DNA of 64,000 bases, taken from NCBI GenBank assembly GCA_006538405.1, contig BJKQ01000003.1, positions 2,728,001 through 2,792,000 on the forward strand. The letters are read 5' to 3'. Below the pieces are notes generated by a model. It had not been told where the DNA came from and searched no databases. It was given only the letters and a program-made list of their open reading frames with translations. Shown here piece after piece: positions 10,301 to 21,095 of this stretch (within the stretch, counting starts at the first letter, position 1; each line of letters opens with the position of its first letter). The DNA is from Hansfordia pulvinata (taxonomy: Eukaryota; Ascomycota; Sordariomycetes; Xylariales). The position numbers and the translations under genes were made by a program.

Positions 10301-13300
10301 CCGGGCCAGACCGTCGCCGACTATTGCGAAGACGACATCGAGTACCTCCTCAAGTACGAAGGGCGTTCCCACTTCCATGATAAGTGGATGCCTGGTGCCT
10401 GGGTACACGGCGCTTGTCATGGTACCATGCGAACCTCGTTTCACAAACGCTCGCAAGATGATGGACCGGCTATGGACGCCCAGGATGCAATCGATCTGGA
10501 CTGGCTTCTACCGGACGTCATACTCGATGCTAAGTACCGCCGTAACCGGACAAAGATCACCAAAGCGGATGACTTGGCTCGCATCAACGACGTGGAGAAG
10601 ATTTACGTCAAGTTTCGTGGCCTTGGATACGAAGATGCTGCCTGGGATACCCCTCCTCCTCGCGACAGCGTCTGGGGCAAGAAGCCTTGGGAGGCATTTT
10701 GCGCAGCCTACGAAGATTACATCAACGGCGTTCATTTTGAGACGATCACTGATCGCACGATGAATGATCGTATTGAGACTTACCGCGGTATTGACTTCTC
10801 CAAGCAAGGTGTTCTCAAAGAGCAGCCTCGAGGATTGAAACGTGGCAAGCTCATGGAGTACCAACTGAACGGTGTCAACTGGCTGCTACACAACTTCTTC
10901 ATCCAGCAAAACGTGATCCTCGCCGACGAGATGGGCCTCGGCAAAACCATCCAAGTCGTTGCTTTCATCACCTCTCTAGTGCAAGACAAGCCCCGATGCT
11001 GGCCCATGCTGATTGTGGTGCCCAATGCGACCTGTGCCAACTGGCGCCGTGAGCTGAAGCACTGGTCCCCGGATCTCAGAGTGGTCACCTATCATGGAGG
11101 CAAGACTTCGCAAGACCTAGCTTACCAGTACGAATTGTTCCCGCATGGTCCCAAGGAGAAGATCAGGGCCCACGTTGTCATCATGTCCTTCGAGTCGGCT
11201 ACGACTGCCGCAACGACATTCAACAACGTCAAGTGGACAGGCTTGATTGTCGATGAGGGGCAAAGACTCAAGAACGACAACAGTCTGCTATACAAAGCTC
11301 TTGAGAAGATGAGAATTCCCCACAGGGTTCTTCTATCAGGTATGGAATGAAATATCCATCTGTCCTCCTCTCTCATCTTTTGCTAACTGACGACCAAGGC
11401 ACCCCGCTTCAAAACAACGCCCGTGAGCTTTTCAACTTGCTTCAATTCATCGACCCCGCGCACAGGGCGGAAGCTCTGGAACAAGAGTACCAGGAGATCG
11501 ACAACCAGAAGGCGAAGGAGATCCACCAGCTCATTCGGCCCTACATCCTCAAAAGAACCAAAGCTCAAGTTCTCAAGTTCCTGCCACCTTTGGGTCAGGT
11601 CATTGTGCCTGTGTCAATGACAGTGTTGCAGGAGAAGCTCGCGGAGGCTACTTTGCAGCGAAACCCAGAGCTTATCGAGGCCGTTCTTGGTGACAGCCAA
11701 GTGAACAAGAAGGATCGCAAGAGCTTGAACAACATTCTGATGGAGCTCCGAAAGATCATTTGCCACCCGTACTGCTTCAACCGGGACGTCGAGGTCCGGG
11801 GTTTGCCCCGGGATCAGGAACATGAGCAGCTGGTGACAGCCTCTGGGAAGCTCGTTCTGCTCAGCGTCATGCTCCCCAAGCTCAAGGCTAGAGGCCACAG
11901 AGTGCTCATTTTCAGTCAGTTCCTCGAGAACCTAACAATTCTTGAAGACTTCCTCGCTGGCATAGGTTTATCCTGCCTGCGAATCGATGGCAGTGATTCG
12001 TCTCGGATCAAACAGAAGAAGATTGACGACTACAACCGGCCGGATTCCCCCATTTTCGCAATGCTACTGTCTACGCGTGCCGGTGGTGTTGGCATCAACC
12101 TGGCGACAGCCGACACTGTCATTATCTACGATCCCGATTACAACCCTCACCAAGATTTGCAAGCCATCTCCCGTGCGCACCGCATTGGCCAACAGAACAA
12201 AGTTCTGTGCTTTCAGCTGGTGACTGACGACTCGGTCGAGGCGCTCACCATGCAAGCCGGTCGCAAGAAAATGGCACTTGACCACGCCCTGATCGACAAG
12301 ATGGACGACGAGGACGACGGGGCCGAGGATGTCGAGTCTATTTTGAAGAAGGGCGCCGCCGCTCTCTTTGCTAAAGAACGCAAGAAGATCGTGCATGACT
12401 CTGCCAGCGTGGACAAGCTGCTAGACCGATCCAACCTCGTGTCCAATGCTACTGACGAGGACGAAAGCACAGAAAACCAATTCTCCTTTGCCCGCGTCTG
12501 GGAAGGGGATGACCTAGTTGACAACAAGTTCCAGGATGAAAGCGATGTGCCCGTCTTGGACGCCGACGAATGGACCCGGATCCTCCAGGAGCGTGAAGCA
12601 GCTGCTGAAGCCAGCAGGAAGGCCAAACAGGTCGAGCTGGGACGGGGTGCCAGGCGAAAGGGCAAGGAGGTATGTTGCAACTCCCCTTAGCAAGGTTGTC
12701 ACTTGATATGATAACTAACAGCCCGCCAGGTCAGCTATAAAAGCCAAGTAGGTTTCGAGTTTGATACAGGAGACGATTCAGATCCAAATCTAACACACAT
12801 GAAGCCTCGTGGGGCCGACGATTCCGACACAGACGACGCCAATGACGCGTACTCGGACAAGGAGCCCAACGAAGCAGATGACAGCGACGGTTACGACGAA
12901 CGTCTTGAAAAGCCAAAGAGCAAAGGTACGAAGCGCACTGCAGCTCGGCAGAAACAAGCTGTCACCAGAACCCAGACCGCAGCCATTAACAGAACTCCCG
13001 TCAAAAACAGAAACCAGCCAAGAGGTGGAGAAACCGGACCTCGAGTTTCTCAACCAAGGACTCCCCGCGCTGGCACCAAACAAACCGCCACCAAACAAAA
13101 ACCCCAAGCCAAGAGCACAACCGGCTTCACTTCCCCTCCAGCCTCCGACGCCGGAGGCAGCGAGCCAAGCTCGAGCGAAGGGGATTCCAAGGCAGTCGCA
13201 GATGTCATCACAGATGCCCTCGACAGCGCAGACTGGTATGTACATGTGGTGTGAGACGGGTCAGCTGACTTTGCAGCTGTAGTGATGAAACTGACTTCTT

Positions 13301-13840
13301 GCAGTACCCTCCTTACGCCCTAGTGACGTCCCTATGGCTCAGCAAATGGCGCTTAGGATGACGCCCGTTGCCACGCCACAGGTACAGCACTTTGTCCCGA
13401 ACCAGGCGCCGCGCGGCAACTTTTCGGAGTTCAGGGGTTACCACCCTTTTCACAACACGATGGTGACCAATCCTCACGGCGCGATGTTAACCTTGTCAAG
13501 TAATGCCTCGCCAGGGTTGGTGCCGTTGAGAAACCACGACCCCATCCCACCTCTACAGCCGCAGCCACAGCCAACGCCATTAGCAAATGATCATTTACAC
13601 GTAATGCGCTATTTCACCAACGCCAACGGCCTTTGCTTGTTTCATAACGAACACCTAGACGCTGCTTGCCTGGACTGGCATAGAGAATCCGATCTGAGGT
13701 TCCTCATAGACTTTGTGCGGGAACTCGGCCAGACGGAAGACACAAAGCTTCGTATCAAGCATTTTCTTAAGCAACGACTCAACGCGGCCATCAACGCGGC
13801 CAGAATGGCTGCTGAATTGGCGGCGCAACAGGGAGCCTGA
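7393..13840 (+). CDS. mit1: Mit1/CHD-like SNF2 chromatin-remodelling ATPase with PHD and chromo modules
   Basis: Five exons: 7393-7913, 8930-11339, 11399-12669, 12730-13235 and 13324-13840, about 1741 aa. Order of parts: acidic N-terminus; a chromo-like segment split by intron 1 (HIVDRVLEEEEIDEEYWLSV..DGRIEQ|VSYDDLL); basic linker with a tandem 20-residue repeat; a PHD-type Cys/His cluster (CPTCDTC..CQGC..YHKHC) and a second one (CHKCRRGYHF..CKDC); chromo-type YVKFRGLGYEDAAWDTPP; SNF2 ATPase with DEMGLGKTIQ and DEGQ; LLSG|TPLQNN spanning intron 2 (11340-11398, branch TGCTAAC); helicase C with STRAGGVGINL and ISRAHRIGQQ; acidic and basic tail; a last Cys/His-containing helical segment. By family it should be the nucleosome-remodelling subunit of a SHREC/NuRD-like silencing complex in the nucleus. 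Exon 1 has an apparent one-base gap at the G4 run 7722-7725. Acceptor 13323 is chosen over two nearer AGs because it alone keeps the final exon open. Confidence 0.87.
8200..8747 (+). promoter_or_regulatory. Candidate internal promoter and alternative first exon of mit1
   Basis: Intron 1 of mit1 (7914-8929) is 1016 bp, about ten times the other mit1 introns. Its second half is CT-rich like a fungal promoter and leader. At 8745-8747 an ATG is followed immediately by GTATGT (8748), a consensus donor. Splicing that donor to the acceptor at 8929 joins ATG to GTG-TCG-TAC in frame (M-V-S-Y-D-D-L). A transcript starting here would encode mit1 without the acidic N-terminus and the first half of the chromo segment. 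This is inferred from splice phase only. Confidence 0.5.
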
Positions 13841-15418
13841 GGGGCGGCAGGAGAGATCAGGTGATGAGGCATGGAGTTTCGGAGATGCATGCTGCGCCGG
13901 CGTCATAGAGGATAGTCAGTTTTGAGCATTTGCATCCCAAGTCGCGGCGTTCTCCACATTGGTTTTTAGCTGGGGTGTTTTCTTGCAGGAACCGAGAGCG
14001 AGCAGTGAATTGTTTCTTCTGCGGGTGCCTTGATCGACGGAAAGATCAGGCTGGGATATGACACAATGCGCACTTCGGACAAGGCATCGAGTGGACGATA
14101 GTTAGAACCATCAATACCAGGATTGTTCCCAGCTCACGAGCGGCCGTCTCTCGCGACATGGCAAGCGGAGAGTAGCAGGCAACCGGGGGCCGGCCGGTAG
14201 GCGTTTGCTCGTGGAGCAGGCGGTGCGGGTATGCAGCCAGCCGAAGCACCCATGCGGAAGATATTACGCGCTGCCCGGACAAACGCCCGTGAGGACAGCT
14301 TGTCGACAATACGGACGTGTCTGCAGCTTCCAGGCCGGCCGGCAAAGCAGGTCGGGCGGGTTTCATATCATCGATCGGTGCTCTGGAGCTCTACAATGCC
14401 AAGGAGGAAGAAGGATATTGTGACTTGCTGGGGAGGAGTGACTCAACCCCAAAGACTATCTCCCATCCGTGGGATATATAAATAGGCAATGAATGAGCCG
14501 TCGTACGGGTATTGGAGGTGCGAGTCAACCCGTGCGTCTTTCAACCACACAGCGCTTCTGCCATCCGCCTCCTGTCTCTGCAGAGGTCCGTTCCAAGCCT
14601 CTCTTTCACAGCCGTCGTGGCCATCCTGAAGTCTTCCGTTTGTTCTCGGCCCCGTCCAAAGTTTCGGTGAGGTCCGCAGACGGGTTGGTACACCATCACT
14701 GTCCCGGCTTACCGAACGGCGGCCACCCATCTCGACGGCTCCTGGCCTGGGTGCCCTGCTGTGCATCTCTCTATTGGCTGTCTATCCCACCCCCAAACAC
14801 ACCCGGCTGGTCTGCACAAGCAACCATGGAGCGAAACCCGTGCAGCTCGACCGGCGCAGACGCAGCTTTTGGGTCTTCCTACACCGCCTCGGGAATCAAC
14901 CGCCCGCCTTCGCCATCAGCCGGTTCTGGTGGGAAGACGGGATCGAATATCTCGGACGGCTCGCCCTGTCCTTCTCTCACCACGCTGCCCTCCAGCTCTT
15001 CCCCCTCTTCATCATCCGGAGAACCGGTCGCCTCGTCCCATCTCAAGCGAGCACAGCACGGAAACTCGTCTTCTCTCCCAGCCACGAGCTCGAGAACTCC
15101 TTGGCCTGCTCTCGTGCCAGTCTCGACTGCCCGGTTCCCGGCGGGCGTCTGTTCGTCTCGCCAGTCCACTGCCGTCCCGGAAACTGCCTTGACTCCCTTA
15201 GCCCGGCTCTGCCAGCGGTAGCCCAGCACCCTCGTCACGGCCTGGATGCCACCAAGCCCCCTCCAGCCCCTCAAGACACAACCAACGCCGGCGGCGCGTC
15301 GATCTCCCAGAACCACCGAGCTACACCCGCCGCCCGGGCGTCCTCAGGACACCGCGCCGACGCCGCCATCGCCACCAAGAACACATCCTCGCAGAACCGC
15401 CGGCCCACCGCCGCAGCC
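13841..15418. other. Intergenic and leader region upstream of the CCCH gene
   Basis: I see no gene of its own. The left part is the 3' flank of mit1. A TATA element lies at 14475, and the following 0.9 kb up to the ATG at 15419 is C/T-rich and looks like a long 5' leader. The frame of the downstream gene stays open upstream to 14774, but that sequence does not look conserved and has no good start context. Confidence 0.55.
14475..14484 (+). promoter_or_regulatory. TATA box candidate for the CCCH zinc-finger gene
   Basis: TATATAAATA is a near-perfect TATA element. It is followed by a pyrimidine-rich stretch and no competing gene before the ATG at 15419. If used, transcription would start near 14510 and the leader would be about 900 nt, minus any leader intron. 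Confidence 0.55.
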
Positions 15419-17658
15419 ATGAGCCGCGACGCGGTGGACACCAGCCGCCCGGACGGCTACGGCAGCAGCGCGTGGCTCTCGCCGCAGGGCTCGCCCCTCG
15501 ACGCCGCCGCGTGCGGGAGCCGCTCCCTGTTCGCCGCCGGCGGCGGCTTCCGCGACCTGTCGGTCCAGCAGCAGCAGGCGTCTCCGCCGGACAAGAGCCC
15601 GTTCGGCCCCGTGGGCGGCCGGGTCCCGCGGCCCTCGGGGGGGCCGGGGAGCGATCTCGGGTCTGCGGCTCCGGACGGCACGACCGCCGCCACCGCCAAC
15701 AACAACAGTCACAGCAGCCGCAGCAGCGTCGGCGGCGGCAGCAGCAGCAGCAGCCACGACGGCAGCGGCGGTGGCAGCGTCGGCGTCGGCGTCGGCAGCA
15801 ACACCCCTCTGGCGGCCCACCCTGCTCGCCACCCTCCAGCTCCGTGACCGCTGCCCCGGCCGCTGCCGCCCCGGTCGTCCTTGCCGGCTCGCCGGAGAAC
15901 ACCGCCGCACCTGGTCCGGAAGCTACCCCGGTCCTGGCCCCGGCTCGGATCTCGACCGCCGAGATGACCGCGCTGGTCATCGCCGACGACGTCCTGGAGA
16001 GCGCCGTGATGTACTGCCTCGACCGCGGCAACGGCACGTGCACGAAGCTGGTCCCGGCGGACACGCTGACGGCGCCGGGGCTGATCGGGGTGCCGTGCTA
16101 CGAGCCGCTGGGCCCGGGGATGGTCGTGCTGCCTCCGCTCCGGGGCACCGAGCAGCCGTGGTTCCAGGTGAGTTTGGGGTGCCGGTGGGCTCCCGTTTCC
16201 CACCCCCCCCCCCCCCCCCCTTTTTTCCACTTTCATCCCCCCCTTTTACCCCTATTTCCGAATTTCATCACTCCTTTTTCCTCGCAACAACAGCTTCTGA
16301 CCCGATGCGTAGAATGAAATCAACGAGATAATCGCCAAGCACGGACCGACGATCCCGAGTCCGCACCCGGCCCAGGTGCTGGAGGAGAGGGCCGCCGCCA
16401 TCGAGATAGCGGCGGCCATCGGCACCACCACCAACCCCGGGGCCTTTCCGGTCGCAACCCCGCGGCTCTCGGCGGCGGCGGGTAGCAGCGGGAGCAGCGG
16501 CAACTACCACTACCAGTCGCCGCCGCCGCCGCCGCATGCAGCTTCGCAAGCCATGGCCGGCGACCGCAACGTGTTCACCCACGGCCCCCACGGCAGAGGC
16601 GGCCCGTACCCGCGCTACTACCACCAACCACCACCGCCGCCGCCGCCGCCGCCGCCGCCGTCGTCGTCGCGCCTCCCAAACCCGCATCCCAGCGTAACGC
16701 CGTGGGCCCCCAGATCCAGCATCACCGCGGCCCAGCCGCCGCCGGCGCTGGCACCCAGCCCCTCGCCCAGAATAACAACAACAACAACGGCAGCAACCCC
16801 TCCAACGGCAGCGTCGGCAGCAGCAGCAACAGAAGCACCGGCGGCGGCGGCGGCGGTAGGCCGCCCAAGATCTACTGCGACAAGTGGGTGCACGAGGGCG
16901 TCTGCGCCTTCACGCAGCAGGGGTGCAAGTACAAGCACGTCATGCCCCTGGACCGCGCGACGCAGCTGTCCCTGGGGCTCAACAACGGCCTGCCGGCGTG
17001 GTGGCGCAAGCTGCAGCAGCACCGGCAGCAGGCCGCCTCTTCTTCGGTCCTGTCCTCGTCGTATTCCTCCTCGGCTTCATTATCATCATCATCTTCTTCT
17101 TCGTCGTCTTCCTCCGCTTCCTCCGCCTCTGCTCCTCCGTCTGCCCCTTCCTCGTTCCCCGGCCACTACGCGGCGCTGTTGACCGGCCCGAGCACTGGTG
17201 ACAGCATCAGCAGCGTCGGGAGTGCCGGGAGTAGCGTGCCCGGGACCGGGGGCTGGAGATCTGCCGGCGCGTACGGCCACGGCCACGGCCACGGTCACCG
17301 CGGGTATGCTCACACCCACTTCGGCAGCCCGCCCTATCAGTACCAGCATCAGCCTAGAACCGGCACGGCCATCCCGGCCCCGCACGCGGCCTTCCCGCCG
17401 CCGCCGCCGCCGCCCACGCCCAGCCGGAGCCAGAGCCGGAGCCAGGGCCAGGGCCAGAGCCAGAACCAAGCGGGCCGCGCCCAACAACAGCAGCCGCAGC
17501 AGCGCCCGCGACAGAAACAAGAGCAGGCCGGCACCGGGCGCGGCGGTCCCGCCGGTGGACGCGGCGGCGCCGGTGCGAGCGGTGCGGGCAGCACGAGCCC
17601 GGCGATGCAGGGAGGGGCGACGACTGCGAGCAAGCCTGAGCTGATCGACCTGCTCTGA
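15419..17658 (+). CDS. CCCH-type zinc-finger protein, putative RNA-binding
   Basis: Two exons, 15419-16167 and 16313-17658, flank an intron (16168-16312, GTGAGT...TAG) that contains a C18 tract. About 698 aa if two missing bases are allowed for. A Ser/Gly/Gln-rich N-terminus (DLSVQQQQASPPDKSPFGP) precedes a more ordered central segment (TAEMTALVIADDVLESAV...LIGVPCYEPLGPGMVVLPP, then NEINEIIAKHGPTIPSPHPA). A single zinc finger C-x8-C-x6-C-x3-H (CDKWVHEGVC..GCKYKH) lies at 16876-16938, with KHVMPLDRATQLSLGL after it and long Ser/His/Pro/Gln tracts. Such fingers bind RNA, and the family is common in filamentous fungi without a settled role. The frame steps once near the C4 run 15804-15807 and once near the C5 run 16707-16711, each as if one base were missing. 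With both counted, the exon lengths fit the splice phases. Confidence 0.75.
16203..16220. repeat. Poly-C tract (C18) inside the CCCH-gene intron
   Basis: Eighteen C followed by six T lie between donor 16168 and acceptor 16312. The tract is purely intronic and a likely site of length error or polymorphism. Confidence 0.9.
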
Positions 17659-18259
17659 GCCGTGACGACAAGGCGCAGACACGTGCACAAACCGCACACA
17701 CAAAGGCCCGGGGGGGTTGGGTGCTCTGGACAGCACATGAGGAGGTCAAGTTCTCAGGTGGGGTTCATTCGGGTTGGCTTTCTTTTCCTGTTTCCACTGC
17801 CTTTTGTTCTTGTTTTTGTTTCATCTTCGACGTGTGCCAGGCTCATGGCAGCACTGGTACCGGCGAAATCGGTTTTTTGCATCGGGGTGTGTCTCCGTCC
17901 TTTCATTCTCGGACCTGTCCGACTGGGGCGACTAGGTTAAGAGGGGGCGGGAACGGGGCGCTTTCGACGTCCTATAACTCGGCGCAAAAATCTAGATAGA
18001 GCGGGCGACGCACATGACGCGAGCCAGCGAAATGGGGGGAGGGGGGGTGGGGTGGTCACAGAGGACTCACGAGTTTACGGCCTAGATATTCTGACTATCA
18101 TTCTTTAGCAGCACAGATGAAATTCTACACGTTTGCAGCGCTCTACACATTATCTCTACTCGTCTTCTTTACTCGCCTTTTTTCTCTCTTATTGCACCCA
18201 ATGCAGCCCTCGCCCACGCCATGCTTTTTTCCGTGGAATAGATGAACGATCGGCAAAGC
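17659..18259. other. Convergent 3' region between the CCCH and dihydroorotase genes
   Basis: The two flanking genes end toward each other, so this 600 bp should hold both 3' UTRs and polyadenylation sites. Around 18034-18054 there is a G-rich stretch (G6, G7 and G4 runs) that could form a G-quadruplex. No gene is seen. Confidence 0.6.
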
Positions 18260-19585
18260 TTACTTCCACTCGACGCTCCAGGTCGTCTTGCCGCGCCGGA
18301 AGTTCATGACCTCGACGCCGTTACCGGCGATCGAGTCGGAAATGACCTCGCCTGCGTTGCGCAGGGTGATACTCTGGTCGCCCGGGTTGGCAACGCCGTA
18401 GAAGCGACGACCGTACTCGCTGAGGAAGCCCTTGACGAGCTCGGGGGTGACGGAGGCGGCATCGATGTCACCGCGCTCGGAGGCCTCCTCGAGGGCCGTG
18501 AGGACGAGCTGGGCGGCGCTGGAAAAGAGAGAGGGGCGTCAGCTGGTTTGGGTAAAGGGGCAACTGAAGATCTTGGTGCGGCTCTGAAGTGGGGATACGC
18601 GGCCGGTCGTGTTGGTCCGCGTTGCATGATACGTACTGGGGCTGGGTGAAGACACCGGCGGCCGTATTGCCCTTGACCTTGGCCTTGACGTCGTGAGGCG
18701 CCGAGTCGGTGCCGAGGAAGAACTTGCCGTTACTGCTGACTACGGCGCGCAGCAGGGCGAGGCGGTCCAGCGGGAGCTACGACTGTCAGATGCGCATTCC
18801 TTGCAAAGGGTTACCAGTTACGTCACTCACCTTGGCGACGGGCTTGCAGTAGCAGTACTAGATGAAGGGGGGAAAGTATGGTCAGCTTCTGTCGTGGGCA
18901 GGGCAGGGCAGATTGGGGGGCGCGACGAGATTGCGAGGACGTACCACGTCGCTGATGGCGTCGTCGATGGTGATGAAGAGGTGGTGGGAGGTGATGGTGC
19001 CGACAACGGTGTCGCCGCACTCGCGGACGGTCTCGACGGCGTCGGCGGTGGTGCAGTGCTCGAGGACGATGCGCAGGCGGGGAAGCGCTGGTGGATGCTC
19101 TTGAGGGTGGGGAGGAACTGGGACTCGGCGTTGAGGATGGTGATGCCCTGCTTCTGGTCGGAGGGGCACTCGCCGTGGAGGTTGAGGACGAGGCCCTCCT
19201 CCTCCATGGCCTGGAAGACGGGGTAGAAGGGCTCGTAGGAGAGGACGCCGGAGGCCGAGTTTGTGGTGACGCCGGCGGGGTAGGACTTGATGCCGGAGAT
19301 GCCGGCGCGCTTGGCGTGGCGGACGACGTCGGGGGTGATGGACTCGTGGAGGTAGAGGGTCATGAGGTAGTCGACGGAGGGGTCGAGGGCGAGGAGGCGC
19401 TGCTTGTAGTCGAGGGCCATCTGGACGGTGGTGACGGGGGGCACGAGGTTGGGCATGACGTAGACCTGGTTGACGCCGCCGCGGCGGATGGTGGGGACGA
19501 CGGCGGCGGACGTGTCGCCATCGCGCAGGTGGACGTGGAAGTCGGCGGCGGCGGGGAGGTCGAGGGAGTCGAAGGGGAGCGGCAT
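18260..19585 (-). CDS. URA4: Dihydroorotase, class II (pyrimidine biosynthesis); one-base frameshift in this sequence
   Basis: Catalyses the reversible cyclisation of carbamoyl-aspartate to dihydroorotate, the third step of UMP synthesis, in the cytosol. Exons on the minus strand: 19585-18945, 18857-18831 (27 nt), 18776-18637 and 18518-18260, about 355 aa, the usual fungal length. Active-site residues are visible: HVH in ADFHVHLRDG; the carbamylated Lys in GISGIKSYPAG; His in LNLHGECPSD and in IVLEHCTT; HH in TSHHLFITIDD; Asp in FLGTDSAPH. KPVAK is encoded by the microexon. After IHQRFP the frame changes; one extra base in the G4 run 19079-19082 would read RFP-RLRIVLEH, and with it exon 1 becomes 642 nt, ending exactly on a codon as the splice phase needs. 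The gene is essential in prototrophs, so I read this as a base-call error, not a pseudogene. Confidence 0.92.
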
Positions 19586-19866
19586 GGTGGGCGGGGGCCG
19601 GGGGTGTGGGGTCCCAGCAGTCTGTCGTTCGGTCGGTCTGTCAGGAGAGGGGTTGCTTTGCTGGGGTGGTCGGGCAGTGGGAGGAACAGCGCGGTGGGAT
19701 GAGGCTATCGTCAGGTCGGCGGCGAGGGGTGGTTCACGGTGGGGTTGACGGCAGAGGCAGAGTCCGAGTTGCGCGGTGGCGGGCCCGGCCGTCGCGTCAA
19801 TTGTCTTTTGGCGGGCGCTGCTCCGGCGGGCGATGGTGGGGGCGGGGTCGTCCTTACCTTACACAA

Positions 19867-19923
19867 GGTACAGGTAGCGTAGGTACCTAAGGTAGCTGGT
19901 ATCTAATACGAGTACCTAGGTAG
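19867..19923. repeat. Cluster of TACCTA/TAGGTA short motifs
   Basis: Within 57 bp the stretch contains AGGTAC, AGGTAG, TAGGTACCTAAGG and TACCTAGGTAGG, that is, overlapping and inverted copies of TAGGT/ACCTA, with one TACGAGTA (19907). Several parts are palindromic. The same hexamer is scattered at lower density elsewhere between genes (for example near 717, 22440, 26270, 29401, 30433, 59460). Confidence 0.7.
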
Positions 19924-20834
19924 GGGCACTTCTCAACGTCGATAATGAGTTGCACCCAATCGGTGTGTTTCTGAGTGCATTCGTGGGGGCAAGTAGAGAG
20001 AGAGAAGCATTGTTCGTGGTTGGTGCCACGGAACACCACCGAATAGCACTCTCCGTTCCCTCCATCAATTCCTGCAGACACGGCTGGAAATATTCATTCC
20101 CCTCGAAGCCACGAACGCAGGAGCCAATGGCAGTGGCAGTGGTTTCTGGCCGGGCCGTCTTTGCATCGTGGCATCGCCGCTGCCCTGGAAAGTTCCATTG
20201 TTGGCAGATATAACCACCGGCAGGGCACACGGATTAGTAAACCTGATCCCTGGCTCGTCGCGAGAGAGTGGACGAGACTCGGCCCGGAATTGTTGCAGAC
20301 TAACTAGACTATCTGGGGTTCACTTGCACTGGAATCACCATTGATAGATGCCATCATGCCACGTCGAGGGCTCATCATCGCCGCCTCGGGTCCAGATCGA
20401 TCCAAGCCTTCAGCTGTCCGCCATGACGCTACGTGATATAAGCTTAGGTTGAAGCAAGGTATAGAGGTAGTTACCTGCCTCTTACCCGGTTGAGAATCAA
20501 TGCAAGTGACTCGAGGTGAGGACTATCCCGCAAGCGGACTCAATCCGCGCCGAGCCAATCACGCCCCGGCCTCTCCAGCGGCGCTCCGACCCGGCTCGGA
20601 GCTCCAGGCCCCCGCCGCCTACCAGTATATTGCCCGTCGTCCCGCCTCGGGCACTTTCAGCAGAGAGGCCGCCGCCCTTTTTCTGTCCTGCTCAAGGTCG
20701 AGCTACTGGGCTCTGCCTTTTCCTCCCGATACGCCTCGCCTTGTCGTAAGCCCCGAGCCACGTCGGCGCCTGATCGTGGTCATGTCCACGCCATGGAAAG
20801 GACCCGGGCTCACGTCGAGGGCCTGCCTGCCGAC

Positions 20835-20840
20835 TATAAA
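20835..20840 (+). promoter_or_regulatory. TATA box candidate for the DUF1772-like gene
   Basis: TATAAA lies within GACTATAAAGGGAG, 256 bp upstream of the ATG at 21096 and on the same strand. This is a plausible distance for a fungal promoter with a roughly 200-nt leader. Confidence 0.5.
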
Positions 20841-21095
20841 GGGAGCCTAAGAGCCATCGTTTCATAGATGGAGGGACGAATATCGTGGCAACTACTTAGG
20901 AGTTAACTTGCGTCACAAGCCTTGGCCGAGTATACCTCATCAGCCTCACCTTACCTCTTGAGCTCCATACGCTCGTGCTGTTCTACTCCAGGTACTCACG
21001 CCAACGCTTATTACACTTACTCACGACCTACGCCGCAACTCATGACCCCATTACCAACCATCGTCTCCCCCTTCCTCCCGCACCCAGCAGCAGCC

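Larger units (their letters stand above)
19586..21095. other. Divergent promoter region between dihydroorotase and the DUF1772-like gene
   Basis: 1.5 kb between two divergent starts, with no supportable gene. It contains the densest cluster of TACCTA/TAGGTA motifs in the window (19867-19923) and a TATA element at 20835. The sequence near 19586-19850 is G-rich on the plus strand and lies just upstream of the dihydroorotase ATG. Confidence 0.6.

Noticed and set aside
15321..16064. Minus-strand 247-codon frame
   Set aside because: Antisense shadow of the CCCH gene; Arg/Cys/Gly low complexity.
18260..19585. Dihydroorotase as a pseudogene
   Set aside because: Only one base is off, in a G4 run, and all catalytic residues and splice sites are intact. 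The same error type recurs in other genes of the window.
19091..19702. Plus-strand 203-codon frame rich in Val/Glu/Gly
   Set aside because: Antisense shadow of dihydroorotase, whose active-site motifs are on the minus strand.
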